A stretch of DNA of 42,386 nt from an uncultured Bacteroidales bacterium (GCA_900319485.1 ONOQ01000030.1:1-42386), one strand, 5' to 3'. Shown: positions 20,026 through 29,525, numbered from the stretch's first letter. Translations and numbers: made by a program. The notes: generated by a model from the letters alone, not told the origin.

Positions 20026-21054
20026 TCAGTCCCCCAACGTAATTTTAGCTGAGCAAAGAGGAAGCATTTGGTCGTACTTAAGAGATTGCCACGTACTACC
20101 ACCATCAAGAACAATAAGTGAATGCTTTTTCTGAGCCGACGACAGATTCTGGTCCCTGAGAATCTCAAGAACGCGAGCTTTGTCTTCACCATAGTATGAA
20201 TTTTCAACTGTGGCGGCAAGCTTTTCCCAGTCTACTTCACATGAGGACACAGTTATCCTGTCGGAGGCATAACCCAGATTTTTCACCAAATAGTCCTTGA
20301 CACTCTGCGCCCTTGCAAGCGAGAGTTTCTCATTTGCCGACGGGCTACCATCCGGCGATGCGTAACCCGCAATGGATATTACACCGGAATAGCCTTCCTC
20401 TATCTTTTTCTTTATTTTGCCTAATGTTGAGGAGTTGCCTTCATTAAGATCCAACTGGCGATGCCCTCTTCGGAACAAAATCTCACCATCTCCCTGCTCC
20501 TGACCTTCTCCAGCCAGAACAACACGGATCTCTGTTTTCCTCAAAGCCGGGAAAGCATTTTTCATAAGATCTTCCCAGGCTTCTCCAACCCAGAGGTCCT
20601 GGAGTTGGGCTTTTCTGTTCTTACCTGCCGCTCCTATAATCTTAAGCGCCTCATCCTTCCAGGGTTTGTCCGAGCGGCGAAGGTAATTGGCCACGCCTTC
20701 CCAATCTTCATCAACAGTCTTGACAACAAATATAGAGTCAGGAAGTGAGTAACGCTCCTGAAGATAATGTACGGAATAGAAAGCCCTCTCTCCCGCAAGG
20801 CGCTTGTTCACAGAATAAGGACCATCAGGAGAAGATGAAGATACAATTTCAATCCTGGCAACAGATGCACCTGAAGAAAGGACATTATCCAGAGTGCTCA
20901 CAGCCTTGCCGTTATGGCGGAATTCCTGGTTAACATCTGTCTTACCAACCTGATAGCCAATACGGGCCGATACACCGTGCTCCACAGGAGCGGCAAACGC
21001 CCCAAAGCAACCTCCCAGCAGTGCCAGAACCGATATGAGTCCTTTTAATTTCAT
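20026..21054 (-). CDS. Periplasmic protein with two OmpA-like modules
   Basis: This 342-residue exported protein (signal to about residue 21) consists of a duplicated unit. Each unit has an OmpA-like stretch (SSSPDGPYSVNKRLAGERA, about 73-91; GYASPDGSPSANEKLSLARA, about 230-249) and then a helical tail with a DW motif (DEDWEGVANYL; EVDWEKLAATV) and a conserved end (TEIRVVLAG; AKITLGD). There is no barrel. Classical OmpA has TD where this has AS/SS, so the Asp that holds diaminopimelate is missing. The same unit occurs in the proteins at 34544-36196 and 39915-41726. The start codon overlaps the stop of the AraC-type gene (ATGA), so it is likely the regulator's partner or output. Confidence 0.7.
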   Translation of the reverse strand: MKLKGLISVLALLGGCFGAFAAPVEHGVSARIGYQVGKTDVNQEFRHNGKAVSTLDNVLSSGASVARIEIVSSSSPDGPYSVNKRLAGERAFYSVHYLQERYSLPDSIFVVKTVDEDWEGVANYLRRSDKPWKDEALKIIGAAGKNRKAQLQDLWVGEAWEDLMKNAFPALRKTEIRVVLAGEGQEQGDGEILFRRGHRQLDLNEGNSSTLGKIKKKIEEGYSGVISIAGYASPDGSPSANEKLSLARAQSVKDYLVKNLGYASDRITVSSCEVDWEKLAATVENSYYGEDKARVLEILRDQNLSSAQKKHSLIVLDGGSTWQSLKYDQMLPLCSAKITLGD

Positions 21055-22196
21055 TGAAGGTCCAGTGTGCCCGAAGATTGATGAGACTTTTCAGCAACAA
21101 ATTCCGACGGCGACTGCTTATAGTAATCCTTGAACGCCGTCGAGAAATAGGATGCCGATGCAAAACCGCACTCGCGGGCAACATCGGCAATAGTGAGTTT
21201 ACCCTCAAGCAGAAGCTTGGAGGCATGGTTCATACGGATGAACTTGAAGACGGTTGACGGTGAATAACCGGTTTGAGCCTTCAGCTTACGGTTTACGTGG
21301 ATACGGGAAATGTCAAGGTCTGCGGCAACCTGTTCCACGCCGTATCCCGGGTTGGAAAGATTTGAAAGGACAAGGTTCCACACCTTCTGCCCAAATTCAG
21401 AAGCCTTAAGCGCCTCCTCAATTCCAGCAGGGGCCGATACATCCTCTTTCTCCATAACAGGAGCAGTCTCTTCCGGAATGGGCCCCTTCTCAACCGCAGG
21501 CGTAACATCTATCTTCACGGGCTCCACCCTCTGAAGAGGAGTTACGTTCTGAACGGGTGACTCTACTAATTTTTCTTTACGCCTCCCTCTGAAAAGAAGG
21601 AATCCCGCACCCAATCCAAAACATAGCCCAAGTGCAATCCAAAGGAGGGGTGACAGTGCGCGATTCTTAGCATCCATTGAAGGATCTGATTCCTCAACCT
21701 CCGGTTTAGCATCATATTCTATCTCCGTCAAGGAATCTGAGGAAATACTGAAAGGAAGAGTCCTCACAATTTCCGCCAGCTCCCCTGAGAGAGAATAAAG
21801 AAGGCTGTCCTTTATTATATAAGGTATACCGGCCGATTCCGAAAGGGCACCAACCCCTGACTCAAAGGACGAGACTGCAGAAAAGCCGTCCACCGATGTA
21901 TAGCGAGTAAGACAGCCCACGCCGTCCAGAATATACAACGTACCAGATGCATCAAAGACCAGAGACTTAATTGTATCATTCTTGAGATGACCGGAGGCAA
22001 TGCAATAATGAAGCACGTTACCGTTGCGGCCGATCCTGAGAAGGCCGTCAGACGATGTTCCAATCCATAAAGAACCGTCTGTGGGGCTAACTATGGAAAC
22101 CTGCGGGCAGGCAACATTCTCCTCAGCGGCATAGCAAATATCCTGTACCTGAAGGGCCAGAATAAGGGCAAACGGTATGAGCAGTTTCCAATTCAA
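21051..22196 (-). CDS. Membrane-tethered AraC-family regulator with short periplasmic sensor
   Basis: This protein of about 381 residues has a signal or first membrane segment (1-24), a periplasmic region (about 30-175) with a few beta-propeller-like strands (SLWIGTSSDGLLRIGRNG, TLYILDGVGCLTRY), one membrane helix (about 182-202), a Pro/Glu-rich linker and an AraC-type double helix-turn-helix (about 285-365, ending FASASYFSTAFKDYYKQSP). It looks like a hybrid two-component regulator shorn of its kinase and receiver. No ATG fits the start: I use TTG at 22196, because the in-frame upstream region has only non-standard starts before a stop. It is coupled to the OmpA-module gene by ATGA overlap and probably controls fimbrial genes nearby (inference). 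Confidence 0.8.
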   Translation of the reverse strand: MNWKLLIPFALILALQVQDICYAAEENVACPQVSIVSPTDGSLWIGTSSDGLLRIGRNGNVLHYCIASGHLKNDTIKSLVFDASGTLYILDGVGCLTRYTSVDGFSAVSSFESGVGALSESAGIPYIIKDSLLYSLSGELAEIVRTLPFSISSDSLTEIEYDAKPEVEESDPSMDAKNRALSPLLWIALGLCFGLGAGFLLFRGRRKEKLVESPVQNVTPLQRVEPVKIDVTPAVEKGPIPEETAPVMEKEDVSAPAGIEEALKASEFGQKVWNLVLSNLSNPGYGVEQVAADLDISRIHVNRKLKAQTGYSPSTVFKFIRMNHASKLLLEGKLTIADVARECGFASASYFSTAFKDYYKQSPSEFVAEKSHQSSGTLDLQ

Positions 22197-22222
22197 ATAA
22201 CGTACGCCTTTTACAAGACGTA

Positions 22223-22253
22223 CAAATTTAATTTAATTTTTGGAACATTGCAA
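22223..22253 (-). promoter_or_regulatory. Promoter of the tethered AraC/OmpA-module operon
   Basis: Minus-strand TAAATTTG (22230-22223) matches TAnnTTTG, with a partial -33 TTG (22253-22251) 20 bases upstream. Downstream of it, CGTAC occurs at 22201-22205 and 22219-22223 as an inverted/direct pair around the expected transcript start, a possible operator. No hairpin terminator is seen between this operon and the fimbrial operon that reads into it. Confidence 0.5.
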
Positions 22254-22271
22254 GAATAAAAACCAAAAATG

Positions 22272-25187
22272 TCAGTTATTGTTCCACAACTCTCCATCCG
22301 GCAGTGTCTTTACCGTCCATTGCCAGTTATTGCCATGAGGAATAATGTTTGGCAGGCCGCTGTTGCCCTTCAGAGCCGGGTTAAGCCATATCTCGCCACC
22401 CTCGGTAAGACCGGTCACCCAATCTGTGAAGCAATTGGCAACATAATTGGCGCCGTTCATCTTTATGAGTTTAAGGGATGTGCAGCCCCTGAACATCTGC
22501 TGGAAGCACTGGTTCTCGACTTTTGTAACGGCAATATATGGCGCCTCCTCAAGGCTGGAACAATTGAGGAACATGTTCCTGTAGCAAGTAGCGGCCATCT
22601 TGGTAGCCGGGAGCTCGGCAGGGCCCTTCTTAAGACTCTTACACCCGTCAAAGAACGACTTATAACAGTTGCTCTGGCAAGTAAGCATAGGAAGGATAAG
22701 CTCTGAGGCATCCGTCAGATTGATATGATTCTTGAAAAAGTCAAGGAACGAATAAGCTCCGGTATACGATGCTGCGGAACCGAAATCGTCTCCCAGTATG
22801 AGAGATGCTATATTGCCGCCAACGGAGAACTGTCCATCTCTTGCAGCGGCACTGGATTCTTTCTTGTAACAATAGAATTTTTCGTTGTTCCAGGCAGTAA
22901 CCACAGTGGTGGAACGGAAGGCCACTTTGTGCCCGCGTTCCAGTTGTATGACACTGTTCTTGGTATAAGACTTCCAACCTTCTTCATCCACATTATACTC
23001 AATGCCGTCGTTATTGATCTTGACGCAGCAATCTGTATCGGCATCGTCGTCAATCTTCACCCAGAAATGACCGGTTATTTCGTCGGAATTGTTGATAAAT
23101 GCCACCGACCCCTTGGTGAAGTAGTCGTTGGCCACCCAAACGGTTGTGGCGCTCTCTGCACGGTTAGTCTTGAAGTAACTGGTAAATGTGCAGTAGCCAT
23201 CTACCTCCGTAAGCCCCTGGTATTCATCCAGGGTAAGTGTACGCACAAACTGGATGGCGTTCTTGCCCTTATAACCTTCGGTATCGGATATGGATATGCC
23301 GGACACCACGGGGAGATTATTCCCCGCTACTTTATTGTCTGGAGTAAGGGTTGGCAGTTCTGCCTCGATTGTGAAATCCAGCGGGAACATTGAGGAAGGA
23401 AGGCCGGCGGGGATGGATATATTAAGTTCCTGCCTGGCGCCCTTCTGCAGCGGAAGTTCAGTATTGCTGAGGCTTAGTTGCAGCGACTGCTTCTTCTGAA
23501 GAGAGATTTCCACCTCCCTGTAAAGCGGATACTGCTCGTGGGTATAGAGGTTACGGCCCGTAATCTTTATCTTCTGGGTCTTGGTCTCGCTGCCCGGAAT
23601 CTTTGTATTGAAACGGATTATCCTGAATCCCGGCACTCCGCCCATTTCCTGGGCCGAGGGATAGAAGGCGTGGACCTCGTTTCCAACATCATCGTAAAGG
23701 GTGAGGATATCATCCTCGTTCTCATCCATCGGCATAAGTTCAACGGATACCGCGCCCCAGTCGGTGTTGGGATCGGGGGAATTCACATCGTTGAAGAAAC
23801 GGGCATAGAGGTAATAGTATCCTTCCTCGTTGGGGCCCGTGTAGGTCCTTGACATAAACGGCTCCACCACAAGGCGCGTAAGGCCGTTGGAGATGTCTCC
23901 AAGGTGCCTCATTGAAATATCGGCCGATATATCCTCCGCGCCGGAGGAGATGGCGGCAAGTTGAGGGGTTGCAACGCCGGCGGAGGATATCCTGTTGAGC
24001 CTGATATTGTACCTGAAATTCCTGTAGATGGGATAGTACTGATAGACGGATTCATTATCCACCACCTTGGTTTCCATAAGGTCAAGGCGGTAATAGTAAT
24101 AGTCGCTGTCCCCGAACTTTCCGCGGATGATTACGAACGTGGGGTCAAGGTTCTCATTGGGGATTGTGCGTTCATAGATGTAGACACCCTGGTCGGTATT
24201 GTTTGGATCATACCGGACCACCCTTCCACCACTGGTTTCCGGGTGTTCGAACATAGCCTCATCTGGGATGAAACGGTCAATTTCCACCTTTGGAGGCATA
24301 TTGCCAAGGTATCCTAGCGTCTCATCCAATTTGGGGAAATCGCACTGTTCATAGCCGCTGAAACGATACCCGGAAGTGGGACCAAAACTGAACGGGTCCA
24401 CTCCTTGGCCGGCATTGCCGCGGTACGGGACCACTGAACCGTTCTTGGGGAAGTAGATGACGGAGTAACTGTAAAGCTCAAAGTCGTCGCTGTCGGCTGT
24501 TGCGTCAGTTACCTGGATTTCCGCGTAATTGCGGATAAGGGGGATATAACTGAGCGCGTTCTGAGTGGCGGCATCCGGAAGATAGGAGCCGTTCACAATT
24601 TTGGGCTGGCCGTTCTCATACTCGGGATGGATGGCCTCAAGCTGTACCTGCTGCCAGTATGCCTGCTTTCCGGGATAGGAGACAAGTGTAGGAAGAATCT
24701 GGTAGGAATAGGAACCCGTATTTAACTGATTCTCGTCAATGTTTCCAAGGAAATGGATGGTACGCCGGGAGTCCGAGAGTTCCAACTGAACCTTGAACTT
24801 GTACACCGTAACAGCAGTAACCCCGTCCGTAAGGGGGTAGTCGGGGATATCGTCCACTTGGACTTCTGCCGTAACAGGCTCATTGTTACTGTCAAGGACC
24901 ACCTCCGCCTTCCTTATATACTTGATGCTCTGGGTAGAGCCGCAAACCACAAGATACAGTTTGTCCGGATCCAGATAAGGGCTGGCGGTGATAAGGCCTT
25001 CATCACCTTCTATGCCCTTGGTCATTGGAGCCAGGCGGGTTGCGGGGACAGAGAAAGTGACGGTGACAGGCTTTCCTTCCAGGGCCGGGTCCATCCCATA
25101 GGCCGCCTCCTTCTCCTCCAGGGAAGAAGTGCAGGACATAAAAGCCAGAAGTGCCACTGTCATATATGCCGACAGACGTTTAATCAT
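22272..25187 (-). CDS. Large fimbrial-operon lipoprotein with BspA-like leucine-rich repeats (tip-like)
   Basis: This 971-residue lipoprotein starts at 25187 (MIKRLSAYMTVALLAFMSC, Cys19); an upstream in-frame ATG at 25289 is rejected because 25187 overlaps the previous stop by ATGA. The N-terminal half resembles pilin-like Bacteroidales surface proteins, starting VTVTFSVPATRLAPMTKG. Residues from about 720 carry a ligand-like beta domain (WVKIDDDADTDCCVKINNDG), then BspA-type leucine-rich repeats of the form CYxxMFxxCxSLxxAPxxxxTK (three units), ending with EGGEIWLNPAL. It is the last gene of the operon, where tip adhesins are often placed. Binding to host or microbial surfaces is inferred. 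Confidence 0.75.
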   Translation of the reverse strand: MIKRLSAYMTVALLAFMSCTSSLEEKEAAYGMDPALEGKPVTVTFSVPATRLAPMTKGIEGDEGLITASPYLDPDKLYLVVCGSTQSIKYIRKAEVVLDSNNEPVTAEVQVDDIPDYPLTDGVTAVTVYKFKVQLELSDSRRTIHFLGNIDENQLNTGSYSYQILPTLVSYPGKQAYWQQVQLEAIHPEYENGQPKIVNGSYLPDAATQNALSYIPLIRNYAEIQVTDATADSDDFELYSYSVIYFPKNGSVVPYRGNAGQGVDPFSFGPTSGYRFSGYEQCDFPKLDETLGYLGNMPPKVEIDRFIPDEAMFEHPETSGGRVVRYDPNNTDQGVYIYERTIPNENLDPTFVIIRGKFGDSDYYYYRLDLMETKVVDNESVYQYYPIYRNFRYNIRLNRISSAGVATPQLAAISSGAEDISADISMRHLGDISNGLTRLVVEPFMSRTYTGPNEEGYYYLYARFFNDVNSPDPNTDWGAVSVELMPMDENEDDILTLYDDVGNEVHAFYPSAQEMGGVPGFRIIRFNTKIPGSETKTQKIKITGRNLYTHEQYPLYREVEISLQKKQSLQLSLSNTELPLQKGARQELNISIPAGLPSSMFPLDFTIEAELPTLTPDNKVAGNNLPVVSGISISDTEGYKGKNAIQFVRTLTLDEYQGLTEVDGYCTFTSYFKTNRAESATTVWVANDYFTKGSVAFINNSDEITGHFWVKIDDDADTDCCVKINNDGIEYNVDEEGWKSYTKNSVIQLERGHKVAFRSTTVVTAWNNEKFYCYKKESSAAARDGQFSVGGNIASLILGDDFGSAASYTGAYSFLDFFKNHINLTDASELILPMLTCQSNCYKSFFDGCKSLKKGPAELPATKMAATCYRNMFLNCSSLEEAPYIAVTKVENQCFQQMFRGCTSLKLIKMNGANYVANCFTDWVTGLTEGGEIWLNPALKGNSGLPNIIPHGNNWQWTVKTLPDGELWNNN

Positions 25188-26911
25188 CTCTCTTTGTCTC
25201 CCCATATGAATTGACTGGGATCCGGGCGCCTTGGATCTTTTGGATCCAGTCCGTCCACCTTGTCCCAGTACCAGGAATCGTACACACATCTGAGCAGGGC
25301 AGCATTGTTGCTACTGTTGGAAACATTGCCCGTACTCACTGAAATGGCGCCGTTTGCCGACCAATATACCGTGTTGCCGAAGAGAACCTCCACAAAAGTG
25401 TCGTTTGCAGAAAGCATAGCCATAAAATGGACTTCGGCCTTGGTGGGAAGGCGCCATCGGCCTGCAGGAAATCCGTCTTCCTGATAACCGGCGCAGCGGT
25501 ATTCGGCATACTCCTTTGAGATGTTGCCGAACTCCGTTCCGCCAAACTTTGTGGAGATACGGTAACTTGGAGACATCATATTCTCCGTACGGGTGCTCTT
25601 TTCCGTGGGATAATACCACTGAAGGGCGCGGGGGGAATCCCCATAGATGGCATCGGCCACGTTGAATCCCGTCCTCCTGTATACGCCCGGTTCAACTTCC
25701 GGATATTCGGTAGAGCCTGAGCGGATGGTCTCAAGATATGTGAGGTTGTTCCAAACGGCATCGGCGTTCTTTCCATCGACGGTGTACTCGTAGAGGTTCT
25801 TGTAGCGGTCCCTGTCATCAAGATTATTTACCTTATCCTCACGGGGATCCCCAATCACGAAGTCTGAATTGGAGGGGAGCACCGTGACGTGGATGTCAAA
25901 GATGTCCTTGCTGCCTCCGGTGTACCAAACGGCCTGCCACTGATACTCCTTCTTGGCATTATCCGTGGTGAGATGGTAGTATGGATCCTTGGAATTGGAG
26001 TTGGTTATATTGTCTTTCCTTAAGAACCGGCCTCCGTTCACATATACATATCCCCAGGGTTTATCGGCCCAGGGGGCGGATCCGTCTGCATAGCCATAAG
26101 GATTGGAGCCGCTCTTCTTTATGATTTCCGTATCCCTGTTGGTAAGTCTGTTGATATAGATTCCCGGGTACTGGATAATGGTAATGTGCCTCAGATACTG
26201 CTCATATGTATGAGTAGATGGTTCATCCACAAGATCCGTATGCACTATGTCAAATTCAATGGTGTACGGAGAGTAGTCAAAGTCCTTCTTTGAGTAGTCG
26301 TTCTGAAGGGCGTGGATGAATTCTATGGACGTGGATGTATTGGAAAGCCACCCTGAAGGCTCATAGACCTCCTTCCCTTCCGGCTGACCGTTAAAGTCAA
26401 GATAATAGTCGTTGCCGTCCTGCCTTATGGTGGCGTGAAGCCTGTCATAGTACTTCCCCACCTTCCTCTCGTTATTGTCTACGGCGCCGTAATAGGGCCT
26501 TCTTGCCTTCACGCTTCCGGGAACCACGGTCACGTTATGACTGGACAGGAAGGGGATGCTGAGGGACTCCATATTGTTTATTTCCCAGACAGTCTTGTCA
26601 ACGGACAGGTAACGGGCCTTGCTGATGGTAGCGTACTTATTGATGGCAAAAGACTTGTTCTGCCAGTCAAGGAGGTAGCAGGTGGGCTCCAGCACGGCCT
26701 TTCCTTCGTCGGTCTCGGACCCAAGGATGGACACGTCCAGATACAGTCCGTACCAGTTGTTCCTCTCAAGTTTATCCGTAGGGAGGAATATCTTGTAGTA
26801 GTATTTGCGGCGGTCGTAGGAATATCCGTTTTCAGCCTCCCTTCTCCAGTCCATCTCCAGTTTGAAATACGGTGGTTCCGCGGGAAGGCCTTCCGCCTTC
26901 CTTGTAATCAA
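25184..26911 (-). CDS. 3' part of a frameshifted fimbrial accessory/tip protein (DUF4906-like)
   Basis: This open frame of 575 codons has no signal peptide; its first ATG is an accident of frame. Its sequence from PAEPPYFKLEMDWRRE continues the protein encoded upstream, and the two frames overlap at 26832-26911. The C-terminus has features of large Bacteroidales fimbrial tip proteins: RWRLPTKAEVHFMAML, then NTVYWSANG and LLRCVYDSWYWDK. Deleting one base near 26895-26900 would fuse it to the upstream frame as one lipoprotein of about 890 residues. Overlap with the next gene is ATGA. The DUF4906 label is my recognition of the C-terminal pattern, not a search result. Confidence 0.7.
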   Translation of the reverse strand: MITRKAEGLPAEPPYFKLEMDWRREAENGYSYDRRKYYYKIFLPTDKLERNNWYGLYLDVSILGSETDEGKAVLEPTCYLLDWQNKSFAINKYATISKARYLSVDKTVWEINNMESLSIPFLSSHNVTVVPGSVKARRPYYGAVDNNERKVGKYYDRLHATIRQDGNDYYLDFNGQPEGKEVYEPSGWLSNTSTSIEFIHALQNDYSKKDFDYSPYTIEFDIVHTDLVDEPSTHTYEQYLRHITIIQYPGIYINRLTNRDTEIIKKSGSNPYGYADGSAPWADKPWGYVYVNGGRFLRKDNITNSNSKDPYYHLTTDNAKKEYQWQAVWYTGGSKDIFDIHVTVLPSNSDFVIGDPREDKVNNLDDRDRYKNLYEYTVDGKNADAVWNNLTYLETIRSGSTEYPEVEPGVYRRTGFNVADAIYGDSPRALQWYYPTEKSTRTENMMSPSYRISTKFGGTEFGNISKEYAEYRCAGYQEDGFPAGRWRLPTKAEVHFMAMLSANDTFVEVLFGNTVYWSANGAISVSTGNVSNSSNNAALLRCVYDSWYWDKVDGLDPKDPRRPDPSQFIWGDKER

Positions 26912-27854
26912 TGTTGGGATAATCCGGCATACTGGCCGACCAACTCACGGGATAGGAGTACATCGGCCAGGAGTGATAATAAGTGATCTCCCCTACCGTT
27001 TCCGTGTTCAGATATGGGGTTCCGGTATCCCTGACGTATGCCCTCTGGTGGGCTTCCGCGCTGTATGAGAAATGCTCCAGATCTGGATCGGTTCCGCCGA
27101 TGAGGGTGGATTTTGCGCCGTCCACAAGGTACACGCGCATAGTATGCGGTACGGGAGTCCAGACTTCGTCCGGAAGCGGATCCTGGTTAGGGTCGACCGG
27201 GGCCTGGTGCTTAAGTTCTACGCGGGAGGCAACGCTTAGCGCCACGGTAAGTTTTGCGGCAAAGCGCTTAAGGCCGATTTCACCCGTAGAGTTTGGAGTT
27301 GCATCAGCATCATAAGTTATGACGGTGCTGCCGTCCATAAGGAAATAAGGCTGGATGTATCCAGATTCCGTAGCGGCAAAATCCGTTTCTATGCGCCGCG
27401 CATTAAGTTCCGCTCTGGAAGTCTCTGAAAGGTCTCCGATGAATCCCCTTTCAAAGTTCACAAGGGCGTAAACCGTTGCCTTGAGACCGTTCTCCTGAGT
27501 GAAAAGAAGTCCTATGAGGTCTTTTTTAATCACAAGGTTGAACGTTGCCTCCCAGAGGCCGGGCTGCATAGGATCCTCGCTCAGTTCTTTCCGGATGTGA
27601 TGGATGGCGGCCGTGGTCTCAGAAGGATTTTCCCCAGGGTAGAAGAGGAAATCAACGGACTTTATAAGGTTCTCGTTGAAGTTCTGCTCTCCGTCCTTTT
27701 CTCCATCGGCCTTTGTGGCAGAAAGAGGATTGTCGCAGCGCACCTTGAGGGTTATTCCGGGCTCTTCAAATGAAGGCATAGCCTCCCTCACGCACCCCGC
27801 AAGAAGGAACGTCAGGCACACAAGCCAAGCCATATGAAAGCGCCTCAGAGTCAT
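26832..27854 (-). CDS. 5' part of a frameshifted fimbrial accessory/tip lipoprotein
   Basis: This 340-codon frame begins with a lipoprotein signal (LTFLLAGC, Cys21; an internal ATG at codon 8 could also start it). The body is pilin-like: a beta-rich N-domain with a ATKADGEKDGEQNFNENLI stretch and FAAKLTVALSVASRVEL. The meaningful sequence stops at about PNIDYKEGG; the last residues (RPSRGTTVFQTGDG) are read out of frame. The true continuation is in the 25184-26911 frame. It begins inside the stop of the previous gene (ATGA). Either a real disruption of a tip protein or an indel error accounts for the split. Confidence 0.75.
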   Translation of the reverse strand: MTLRRFHMAWLVCLTFLLAGCVREAMPSFEEPGITLKVRCDNPLSATKADGEKDGEQNFNENLIKSVDFLFYPGENPSETTAAIHHIRKELSEDPMQPGLWEATFNLVIKKDLIGLLFTQENGLKATVYALVNFERGFIGDLSETSRAELNARRIETDFAATESGYIQPYFLMDGSTVITYDADATPNSTGEIGLKRFAAKLTVALSVASRVELKHQAPVDPNQDPLPDEVWTPVPHTMRVYLVDGAKSTLIGGTDPDLEHFSYSAEAHQRAYVRDTGTPYLNTETVGEITYYHSWPMYSYPVSWSASMPDYPNIDYKEGGRPSRGTTVFQTGDGLEKGG

Positions 27855-29524
27855 TGATTCCAGTTCTGTTTAAGGATGAACCGGTAGTAGTCTATGGACT
27901 CGGATCCAAGGTCTATGAAACGCCCGTCAGGGGTTTCCACGCAGAAATGAAGGTCTATGTAATTGCCTTCCAGCTGCTGATCCGTGTAGTCCGTATGGTT
28001 GCAACTGATGATTATGGGGATGCGGCAGTCCTCAATGCGGCCGTTGTCCCCGGCATAGTTTGGATAGATTGTGGCCTGTGCCGGAGAAACCGTAATGGCT
28101 TCCGTTATGGCCGATCCCCCATCCCTTCCGGGCACAGGAATAACGTGGAGGGTACCTCCAACGGGGGTTGCAATAATGATATCACCACGGACGGCATTTT
28201 CAACCGTTGCATCGTCCAACTGAACCGTGTGCCAGAAACTTACGTCGAAGAATCCGTCCTGCGTCTGGACCTTCTTGAACGTGGGCACAGGGGTGTCAAA
28301 CACGGTAAAGCGGCGTATGACGTTTACCGTGGCCTCCTTGAAGTCCTGATGATAACTTGTCCACTCCCACGGCAGCACAACCGTCTTCAGGGTAAGTTTC
28401 ATTGTCTCTTCCATAAAGGAAGCAAAGACAATCCAGGTGTGGTTGCGGGAGAAAATGTCCCCCGCCATAGAGAAGTGCGCAGTGCGGAGTTCCCCTCCGC
28501 TCTCCACGCGGTAAGATATGGTTCCGGAGATGGTCTTATCCGTTTCCCTTAGATATATGGGGCCCACCTGGGATTCTGCCGCCACGGCAGCATCCAGCCT
28601 TTGCTCATAGTGCTCGGCCGATTCCGTTTCATTTCCAAAACCGCGGAAGAAAAGCACCTCCGGATCCTCCACTATGGAGAGTTTTTCGTTTGAAATCAGA
28701 GGGCTTCCTGAAATGGAAGAAGACAGCGGCGTGTATTCCGGGGCATCTCCAAGGTCAAAGGTATTAGCCGTAAACAGGCGCTCGGAGGAACCTATCTGGC
28801 AGTCTTTTCCGCCATCAGTACCGTCAAATGAGATCCCAACAATCTCACATTCCTCATTACCCGGCGTTGCAGGGGCAGTGTCCGTTGCAGGAAGGCCCTG
28901 CTGACAGAAGACAAAGCGTATCTTGGACACAGCCCTGATGAGTTTCAGGGTAGTAATGTTGAGAACGGGATAGCCGCCTGTTACATCGGCCCCCTTTAGG
29001 ACGCCGGACATAGGAAGACCGGCATCTGGGACTGCCATAGTGAGGGGTGAGTTTCCGCCTATCTGATTGACTATAACCGCGTCAAGGGCGTCACGGGAAG
29101 TTCCCTCGTTAAGGACGGCATTCGTTGCCGATTGAACATTTGCAACCGCATACACGTCCACCTTGGGACGGGGATCCGTTGTGAGAAGTTTGAACATCCC
29201 CTGGGAAAGGGGAAGCCCGAACCTTGTGATGGTGCTCCTGGATGCGCCGGACTGCTGCAGGCCGCCCTCAGTGAAACTCTTGTAACTTATGAGACGGCCG
29301 TCACTGGAGAGGAAGGCCCATATCTGGAGGGAGGTTATCTTGAGTTCCCCCTCAAGAGGGCTCACCATACCTGTTTCGGCCTTGGTAATAGTGGAGCCGG
29401 GGATGTACATGGATACCCTAAGGGAGGCGTCCGGAAGGTCCGGATTGACCCTCCTGCAGGACGTACCCGGCAGCATCATAAGTAATGCTGCAAGCGCCGC
29501 CATATGACTTAGTATCCTATGCAT
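27851..29524 (-). CDS. Fimbrial accessory lipoprotein (FimC/Mfa4-like position)
   Basis: This 557-residue lipoprotein (lipobox GTSC, Cys23) shows the pilin layout of type V fimbriae: an N-terminal beta domain (LRVSMYIPGSTITKAE; ITSLQIWAFLSSDGRLISY; VDVYAVANVQSAT) and the domain-joining stretch LKLIRAVSKIRFVFC. The C-terminal part (about 380-557) is additional and unrecognised. It lies 1 base after the preceding gene and overlaps the following one by ATGA, so it is part of the operon. It is likely an accessory or adaptor pilin; I cannot assign the exact Mfa/Fim equivalent. Confidence 0.7.
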   Translation of the reverse strand: MHRILSHMAALAALLMMLPGTSCRRVNPDLPDASLRVSMYIPGSTITKAETGMVSPLEGELKITSLQIWAFLSSDGRLISYKSFTEGGLQQSGASRSTITRFGLPLSQGMFKLLTTDPRPKVDVYAVANVQSATNAVLNEGTSRDALDAVIVNQIGGNSPLTMAVPDAGLPMSGVLKGADVTGGYPVLNITTLKLIRAVSKIRFVFCQQGLPATDTAPATPGNEECEIVGISFDGTDGGKDCQIGSSERLFTANTFDLGDAPEYTPLSSSISGSPLISNEKLSIVEDPEVLFFRGFGNETESAEHYEQRLDAAVAAESQVGPIYLRETDKTISGTISYRVESGGELRTAHFSMAGDIFSRNHTWIVFASFMEETMKLTLKTVVLPWEWTSYHQDFKEATVNVIRRFTVFDTPVPTFKKVQTQDGFFDVSFWHTVQLDDATVENAVRGDIIIATPVGGTLHVIPVPGRDGGSAITEAITVSPAQATIYPNYAGDNGRIEDCRIPIIISCNHTDYTDQQLEGNYIDLHFCVETPDGRFIDLGSESIDYYRFILKQNWNQ

Positions 29525-29525
29525 C

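Noticed and set aside
19974-22206. CGTACG on both sides of the AraC/OmpA-module operon, as if it were a mobile unit
   Set aside because: Six to eight bases is too short for a target duplication or attachment site, and no recombinase or transposase is present.
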